A stretch of DNA of 10,927 nucleotides, taken from the NCBI GenBank assembly GCA_030631875.1, contig DAOVKH010000039.1:1-10927 (forward strand). The letters run 5' to 3'. This DNA comes from Deltaproteobacteria bacterium. GTDB lineage: Bacteria > Desulfobacterota > GWC2-55-46 > DRQE01. The position numbers and the translations under genes were made by a program. The notes under the pieces are model-generated. The model was not told the origin of the DNA. It ran no database searches and worked only from the letters and a program-made list of their open reading frames with translations. Below, piece by piece: positions 7,684 through 10,927 of this stretch; within the stretch, counting starts at the first letter, position 1; every line of letters begins with the position of its first letter.

Positions 7684-7739
7684 TAAGATAGAGGGCTATC
7701 GCCACTTCTTAAACCTTACATAAAAGAAGATACTTACTC

Positions 7740-8609
7740 ATGACCAAAGAAAATATATTAAAGACCCGACTCGACAGACTCTATCGAAGATTTGACAAGG
7801 GCTTTCTGGAATCTGACCCATTACTATTCCCGCATCGTTTCACCTCTAAGAGAGACCAAGAGATAGTCGCCCTCATCGCCTCGGCGCTGGCTTACGGGCG
7901 TGTGGCTCATATTAAGAAGAGCATTGAGAGTGTCCTCGCCATAATGGGCTCTAAACCCTACGCCTTCACCATGAACCTTACTCCCAAGGAAGGCATTAAG
8001 CTCTTCAAAGGTTTTACCCATCGCTTCAACAACGGTTCCGACATTGCGTGCCTCATATACTTCATGCGCCAGATGATAGAAGAGAGCGGCTCCATCGGGG
8101 GCTTCTTTAAGCTCGGCTATAGTAAAGAAGACTCTACTATAAAGAACGCACTTATATCCTTCACCGAAGGTGCGCTCAAGCTGTCGCACGGCGGCATCTA
8201 CGGACGCGCGAAAGTGCTTCCAAAGAAGGCAGGTGTCAGATACTTCTTCCCGTCTCCCAAGGACGGAAGTGCGTGTAAGCGGCTGAACCTATGGCTCAGG
8301 TGGATGGTGCGCACCGCAGACGACGTGGACTTAGGGTTTTGGAGGTTCATCGCTCCGGCAAAGCTCATCATGCCCATTGACACACACATTGCACGCCTCT
8401 CACGCTACTTAGGATTAACCAATAGAAAGACGGCCGACTGGCGTATGGCAGAAGAGGTAACCGAGGCATTAAGGGTCTTCGACAACTGCGACCCCGTTAA
8501 GTACGACTTCGCAATATGTCGGCTCGGAATACTCGACGAATGCCCTAAACGCTATGATAAAGCAAAATGCCTTGAGTGCCTAATCAACGACGTATGCGTT
8601 ATTAGATAA
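7740..8609 (+). CDS. TIGR02757 family (DUF2400) protein, HhH-GPD glycosylase-like
   Basis: A 289-residue protein that I recognise as TIGR02757/DUF2400, a family without an established function, by the block RYFFPSPKDGSACKRLNLWLRWMVR, IMPIDTHIARLSRYLGLTNRKTADW and DPVKYDFAICRLGI. Beyond that, it carries marks of the HhH-GPD DNA glycosylase superfamily. D214 in PIDTHIARL sits in the same motif as catalytic Asp138 of endonuclease III (VDTHIFRV). K180 in SACKRLNL precedes it, as the catalytic Lys does. The C-terminus has Cys268-x8-Cys277-x2-Cys280-x5-Cys286, close to the endonuclease III iron-sulfur loop C-x6-C-x2-C-x5-C. The Lys-Asp distance is 34, longer than the 18 of endonuclease III, so the hairpin region differs. 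Inference: a divergent DNA-repair glycosylase or a non-catalytic relative. The Shine-Dalgarno is weak (AAGAAGA). The gene is divergent from the propeller gene and 46 bp upstream of the polyprenyl synthase. Confidence 0.88.
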   Translation: MTKENILKTRLDRLYRRFDKGFLESDPLLFPHRFTSKRDQEIVALIASALAYGRVAHIKKSIESVLAIMGSKPYAFTMNLTPKEGIKLFKGFTHRFNNGSDIACLIYFMRQMIEESGSIGGFFKLGYSKEDSTIKNALISFTEGALKLSHGGIYGRAKVLPKKAGVRYFFPSPKDGSACKRLNLWLRWMVRTADDVDLGFWRFIAPAKLIMPIDTHIARLSRYLGLTNRKTADWRMAEEVTEALRVFDNCDPVKYDFAICRLGILDECPKRYDKAKCLECLINDVCVIR

Positions 8610-8617
8610 AAAATACT

Positions 8618-8646
8618 TTGACCACTAACGCCTCTTGCGATATCCT
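8618..8646 (+). promoter_or_regulatory. Candidate promoter of the polyprenyl synthase gene
   Basis: TTGACC (8618-8623), a 17-bp spacer and TATCCT (8641-8646). Transcription would begin near 8653, just before the ATGs at 8656 and 8662, so this too would give a very short leader. If real, it rules out the in-frame TTG at 8635 as the start codon. Confidence 0.4.
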
Positions 8647-8655
8647 CTAAGAGAT

Positions 8656-9636
8656 ATGACTATGCAGATAAAAGACGCATTCGCTCTGATACAGGATGAT
8701 ATAAAGCTCGTTGAAGAGAGCTTTGACGAAAACCTCATGACAGAGGTCTTCCATATAAGCAAGGTCGGCAAGCACATACTCACCAGCGGAGGTAAACGCT
8801 TCCGCCCCTTGATACTTCTATTGGCGAGCCGCATGACGGGTTACGCAGGCGACAAGCACATCCCGCTCGCCATAGTGATGGAGTTCATCCACACGGCAAC
8901 GCTCCTCCACGACGACGTAGTGGATAGCGCCGGACTTCGCAGAGGCACGCCTTCGGCAAACGCCCTCTGGGGTAATGAATCAAGCGTCCTCGTCGGTGAC
9001 TACCTCCTCTCAAAGGCATTCTCCATAGCCATAGATTGCGGAAGCCTCAAGATACTAAAACTCCTGGCCGAGGCGACAACACTAATGGCCGAGGGCGAAG
9101 TCCTGCAGATGATAAAGCACTCGGATATGCAGACAACAGAAGAAGACTACCTAACGGTAATCACCAATAAGACGGCAGCACTCTTCTCCATATCGGCGGC
9201 CATCCCTGCCATACTCGCAGACCTTACGCACGAAAAGGAAGAGGCCCTTGCAACATACGGCATGGACTTAGGCATTGCATTCCAGCTAATGGACGACTGC
9301 CTCGACTATACATCCAAGGACGACGTACTCGGCAAGACCGTCGGGAGCGACCTGCGTGAAGGTAAGATTACGCTCCCGCTCATAAAGGCATACCGTGAAG
9401 CCACCCAAGCCGAGAAGGCAACGATAGACGAGGCCGTCAACTCAGACGGCACTTCAGAGGCAGGCTTAAAAGAGGTATTCGATATAATAAAGAAGCACGA
9501 CGGCATAGGCTACACCTTAGAGCTTGCCAAGGAACGTATCGCACGCGCAAAGGAATGCCTGGAGCTATTTGCTCCGAGCGTGGAGCGAGAGGCTTTAACT
9601 GCAGTTGTGGATTATGTTATAGATAGAGAAAACTAA
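8656..9636 (+). CDS. ispB: Long-chain (E)-polyprenyl diphosphate synthase, IspB-like
   Basis: Condenses isopentenyl diphosphate units onto an allylic primer to make the all-trans polyprenyl tail of respiratory quinones; soluble, Mg-dependent. Motifs (numbered from ATG 8662): GGKRFRP near the N-terminus; first Asp-rich motif D84-DVVD88 within HTATLLHDDVVD; RRGTPSAN; GNESSVLVGDYLLSKAF; EGEVLQM; KTAALF; second Asp-rich motif D211-DCLD215; then GKTVGSDLREGKITLPL. The residue five places before the first motif is Ala rather than an aromatic, which in this family goes with long products (above C20). The exact chain length (C30-C50) cannot be read. The length of about 324-326 residues is normal. Start: ATG 8656 is first after the predicted transcription start; ATG 8662 has AAGAGA 7 nt upstream and may be the true start. 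The frame extends back to a TTG at 8635, which I reject. A strong terminator lies about 240 bp downstream. Confidence 0.93.
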   Translation: MTMQIKDAFALIQDDIKLVEESFDENLMTEVFHISKVGKHILTSGGKRFRPLILLLASRMTGYAGDKHIPLAIVMEFIHTATLLHDDVVDSAGLRRGTPSANALWGNESSVLVGDYLLSKAFSIAIDCGSLKILKLLAEATTLMAEGEVLQMIKHSDMQTTEEDYLTVITNKTAALFSISAAIPAILADLTHEKEEALATYGMDLGIAFQLMDDCLDYTSKDDVLGKTVGSDLREGKITLPLIKAYREATQAEKATIDEAVNSDGTSEAGLKEVFDIIKKHDGIGYTLELAKERIARAKECLELFAPSVEREALTAVVDYVIDREN

Positions 9637-9780
9637 CCTCTTCACGGCGGCGCGATAAGTCTCCGTATCCTGCGTTACGGTGCGGGCTTCGTCGTTCAAT
9701 GTACCGACCGGTACACCTCACTCCTCAGCCCTTCCGTGCCTTGACTACGAAAACTTCTCTTTGCCGCTTGCAGTACTAAA
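9637..9780. other. Non-coding stretch with two dyads after the polyprenyl synthase
   Basis: I see no credible gene here. Two dyads follow each other: CCGTA/TACGG (9663-9667 with 9676-9680, 8-nt loop) and TGTACCG/CGGTACA (9700-9706 with 9709-9715, 2-nt centre). The block may be the 3' untranslated part of the preceding mRNA or a dispersed repeat element. Only one copy is in the window, so this cannot be decided here. Confidence 0.4.
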
Positions 9781-9784
9781 CAAA

Positions 9785-9824
9785 ACCGTTCGCCCTGAGC
9801 CAGCCGAAGGGTCTAACGAACGGT
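9785..9824. repeat. Dispersed palindromic repeat, CCCTGAGC...CGAAGGG type
   Basis: Outer arms ACCGTTCG (9785-9792) and CGAACGGT (9817-9824) are perfect 8-bp inverted repeats. Inside, CCCT (9793-9796) pairs with AGGG (9808-9811). I recognise the core TTCGCCCTGAGC...CGAAGG as an intergenic repeat found in many copies in numerous bacterial genomes. It is unlikely to be coding. Confidence 0.7.
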
Positions 9825-9846
9825 CTTACTTAGAAAAACAATCCTC

Positions 9847-9866
9847 ATTCCCGCGAAAGCGGGAAT
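9847..9866. repeat. dRS3-like repeat ATTCCC-N8-GGGAAT
   Basis: ATTCCCGC (9847-9854) and GCGGGAAT (9859-9866) pair perfectly around GAAA. The 20-bp unit fits exactly the ATTCCC-N8-GGGAAT pattern named dRS3 in Neisseria, where it serves as a phage and repeat insertion target. The same motif, often mis-annotated as peptides containing FPRKRES, occurs in many unrelated genomes. Confidence 0.75.
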
Positions 9867-9879
9867 CCAAAAACAGTTA

Positions 9880-9911
9880 ATGCCGACGTCGAAGGACGTC
9901 GGCATTTTTTT
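9880..9911 (+). terminator. Strong rho-independent terminator
   Basis: A perfect 11-bp stem pairs ATGCCGACGTC (9880-9890) with GACGTCGGCAT (9895-9905) around the loop GAAG, followed by a run of T to 9911. It acts on the plus strand and is the only clear terminator after the polyprenyl synthase. On the minus strand the bases that follow the stem are not a T-run. Confidence 0.9.
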
Positions 9912-9914
9912 ATT

Positions 9915-9924
9915 ATGGGTAGCA
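9915..9924. repeat. Left copy of 10-bp direct repeat ATGGGTAGCA
   Basis: Identical to 10511-10520. The two copies enclose the A/T-rich ORFan at 9945-10490, in the arrangement a target-site duplication would leave. Confidence 0.5.
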
Positions 9925-9944
9925 TAGCAAACACTACGGAACTA

Positions 9945-10490
9945 TCATAACGCTTTTTCCGAGATCACCTTCCATAGCTTTTCTTGAAAATCATATATTG
10001 AATTACTCTCGTACATATATTTTTTATTTTCTGATAAGTCAGAATAATCTATTCTGATATAACGTTCTAATTCTTCTCCTACTTTTCGCTTTTCTATTAA
10101 TTGCTCAAAATCACCAACATCATAGGTTGCTTGAGATTTTTCATCAGGAAAACGAATAGCAACACTCTCTTTGTTCTTATGAATATATTCTTTTCCCCTT
10201 TCGGATATAAAATAAAAGTGGTATCTAGCCTGTATTATCTTGGCAGGAGCATTTGTTACTCTAATAGCTATCCTCTGCGGTAAATAGATTAGATGACCTT
10301 TTTCATTTAGTACTGCAAAATCTATTGCCCATACAAATGGTCGGCTCGAATTAACGTATTGATTGCGTGACCAATAAAGCGCGAATATCGACACAACCAA
10401 TGCACATAAAGCAACGATAATTGGTGCCCAGTCAGCGTACCAAACCGCCGGTTCGGAAAAATTTTCTATAAATATTTTCAGTGGTTTCAT
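9945..10490 (-). CDS. Hypothetical protein with one N-terminal membrane segment
   Basis: A 181-residue protein I do not recognise. Seen: a short N-terminus, one hydrophobic segment (about residues 21-41, WAPIIVALCALVVSIFALYW), then SRNQYVNSSRPFVW and a mixed alpha/beta, charged domain rich in Lys, Glu and Tyr, with no Cys outside the membrane segment and no known catalytic motif. A single-pass membrane segment followed by an N-x-S-x-RP stretch is seen in many small uncharacterised bacterial membrane proteins. The gene is clearly A/T-richer than the polyprenyl synthase next to it and is bracketed by a 10-bp direct repeat, so it was probably acquired. A weak AAGG lies about 10 nt before ATG 10490, and a possible -10 TATACT lies at 10547-10542. 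No partner gene is adjacent. That it is a real gene is supported by its length and coherent membrane segment. Confidence 0.65.
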   Translation of the reverse strand: MKPLKIFIENFSEPAVWYADWAPIIVALCALVVSIFALYWSRNQYVNSSRPFVWAIDFAVLNEKGHLIYLPQRIAIRVTNAPAKIIQARYHFYFISERGKEYIHKNKESVAIRFPDEKSQATYDVGDFEQLIEKRKVGEELERYIRIDYSDLSENKKYMYESNSIYDFQEKLWKVISEKAL

Positions 10491-10510
10491 TTAAATAACG
10501 CCTTCTCGGG

Positions 10511-10520
10511 ATGGGTAGCA
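10511..10520. repeat. Right copy of 10-bp direct repeat ATGGGTAGCA
   Basis: Identical to 9915-9924, with copies 596 bp apart start to start. See the left copy. Confidence 0.5.
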
Positions 10521-10612
10521 CCACCTCGAATTCCTCTTCCCAGTATACTTCACATTTTACTTTAAATCCACGGATTTATCTCCCCTCCTCCTACGGAAAA
10601 GAGCAAAAGCAG

Positions 10613-10633
10613 ATGCTGAAACGGGTTCAGCAT
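10613..10633. repeat. Dispersed hairpin repeat ATGCTGAA...TTCAGCAT
   Basis: ATGCTGAA (10613-10620) and TTCAGCAT (10626-10633) pair perfectly around ACGGG. I recognise it as a third common intergenic repeat type, often mis-translated as peptides containing MLKRVQHD. It has no T-run, so it is not an obvious terminator. Confidence 0.65.
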
Positions 10634-10667
10634 TACAAAACTAAAAGCCCCCTCCCCCTGAGCCTCA

Positions 10668-10695
10668 TTGACAACCTTTATTCTTATGGTAGAGT
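10668..10695 (+). promoter_or_regulatory. Candidate promoter of the cytochrome c peroxidase gene
   Basis: A perfect -35 TTGACA (10668-10673), a 16-bp spacer and TAGAGT (10690-10695, 4 of 6 matches). The predicted leader of about 45 nt ends in the strong Shine-Dalgarno at 10736-10743. Confidence 0.45.
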
Positions 10696-10735
10696 GTATA
10701 ACTATCGATATCCGTCTAATACGCACGATTCTTAA

Positions 10736-10743
10736 AAGGAGGT
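10736..10743 (+). promoter_or_regulatory. Full-consensus Shine-Dalgarno AAGGAGGT
   Basis: Eight consecutive bases complementary to the 16S rRNA 3' end, 5 nt before ATG 10749. It fixes the start of the last gene and shows that this genome uses canonical ribosome binding sites, unlike the LeuT-like gene. Confidence 0.85.
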
Positions 10744-10748
10744 CTACC

Positions 10749-10927
10749 ATGACAATTCGCAAAACACTTACACTTTTGGCTTTTGTGGTATCTATGGCCG
10801 TTGCAACCAACGCGCACGCCACAGAGCCTTTACCTGCCGTGCCGCCGATACCGGCAGATAACACAATGACGGACGTTAAGGTAGAGCTCGGCAAGATGCT
10901 ATTCTTCGACCCGCGCCTCTCTTCAAG
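10749..10927 (+). CDS. Cytochrome c peroxidase/MauG-like protein, N-terminal part
   Basis: The first 59 codons of a gene cut by the right edge, read directly from the sequence. Residues 1-24 are a Sec signal peptide: basic MTIRK, hydrophobic core, and a likely AHA cleavage site before TEPL. The mature start PPIPADNTMTDVKVELGKMLFFDPRLS is the characteristic opening of bacterial di-haem cytochrome c peroxidases and MauG-like proteins, which reduce hydrogen peroxide in the periplasm with electrons from c-type cytochromes. In complete members the first CxxCH haem site follows shortly after this block; it lies beyond the window, so haem binding cannot be confirmed. The start is fixed by the perfect Shine-Dalgarno. 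Confidence 0.85.
   Translation, partial: MTIRKTLTLLAFVVSMAVATNAHATEPLPAVPPIPADNTMTDVKVELGKMLFFDPRLSS

Noticed and set aside
7824..8189. Minus-strand open frame of 121 codons
   Set aside because: It is antisense to the DUF2400 gene, whose conserved blocks fix the plus-strand reading.
8635..8655. TTG 8635 as start of the polyprenyl synthase
   Set aside because: It lies inside the predicted promoter spacer, has no Shine-Dalgarno, and two ATGs follow within 30 bp, closer to the usual N-terminus.
9680..9880. Small plus-strand frame of 66 codons
   Set aside because: Its sequence is the translation of the two dispersed repeats (peptides like PEPAEG and FPRKRES), a well-known annotation artefact.
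9663..9911. CRISPR-like array from successive palindromes
   Set aside because: The palindromes differ from each other in sequence and length, with no regular repeat-spacer pattern and no cas gene in the window.
10562..10894. Minus-strand frame of 110 codons
   Set aside because: It is antisense to the signal peptide of the cytochrome c peroxidase gene and to a dispersed repeat; the plus strand has a perfect Shine-Dalgarno and a family match.

Overview
The window looks like chromosomal DNA of a Gram-negative, probably uncultured, bacterium. It carries an AsmA-type envelope protein, a long-chain polyprenyl diphosphate synthase of the quinone pathway and the start of an exported cytochrome c peroxidase. 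Ile codons are often ATA, base composition is moderate, and the intergenic DNA holds dispersed palindromic repeats of the kinds common in deltaproteobacterial and related draft genomes. The phylum cannot be fixed from this sequence.

Layout. At the left edge, on the minus strand, is the N-terminal 213 codons of a LeuT-like sodium:solute symporter (1-641). Divergent from it is a two-gene, visibly A/T-richer unit: a cytosine-5 DNA methyltransferase (786-1838) overlapping by 11 bp a GHKL-fold ATPase that ends in an R-x4-H motif like that of HEPN domains (1828-3480). This pair is the main candidate for an unusual system, a restriction- or defence-like module without a recognisable nuclease gene. 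A 733-residue AsmA-family protein converges on it (3504-5705, minus). Next are a tRNA-Pro(CGG) with a very good promoter and a Dabb-domain gene that is probably co-transcribed with it (5832-6231). Converging on these is an envelope-anchored beta-propeller-like protein with a C-terminal acidic module (6251-7483, minus).

A 256-bp divergent promoter region (7484-7739) precedes a TIGR02757/DUF2400 protein (7740-8609), which shows features of the HhH-GPD DNA glycosylases, and then the polyprenyl synthase (8656-9636). From 9637 to 9944 there is no convincing gene. This stretch holds several dyads, two recognisable dispersed repeats and a strong rho-independent terminator. An A/T-rich ORFan with one membrane segment (9945-10490, minus) is bracketed by a 10-bp direct repeat. 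After another repeat and a perfect Shine-Dalgarno comes the start of a cytochrome c peroxidase/MauG-like gene, cut by the right edge.

Working together: the methyltransferase and ATPase are translationally coupled and very likely act as one system. The glycosylase-like gene and the polyprenyl synthase run in the same direction but have a possible promoter between them. The other genes are single housekeeping or envelope genes.
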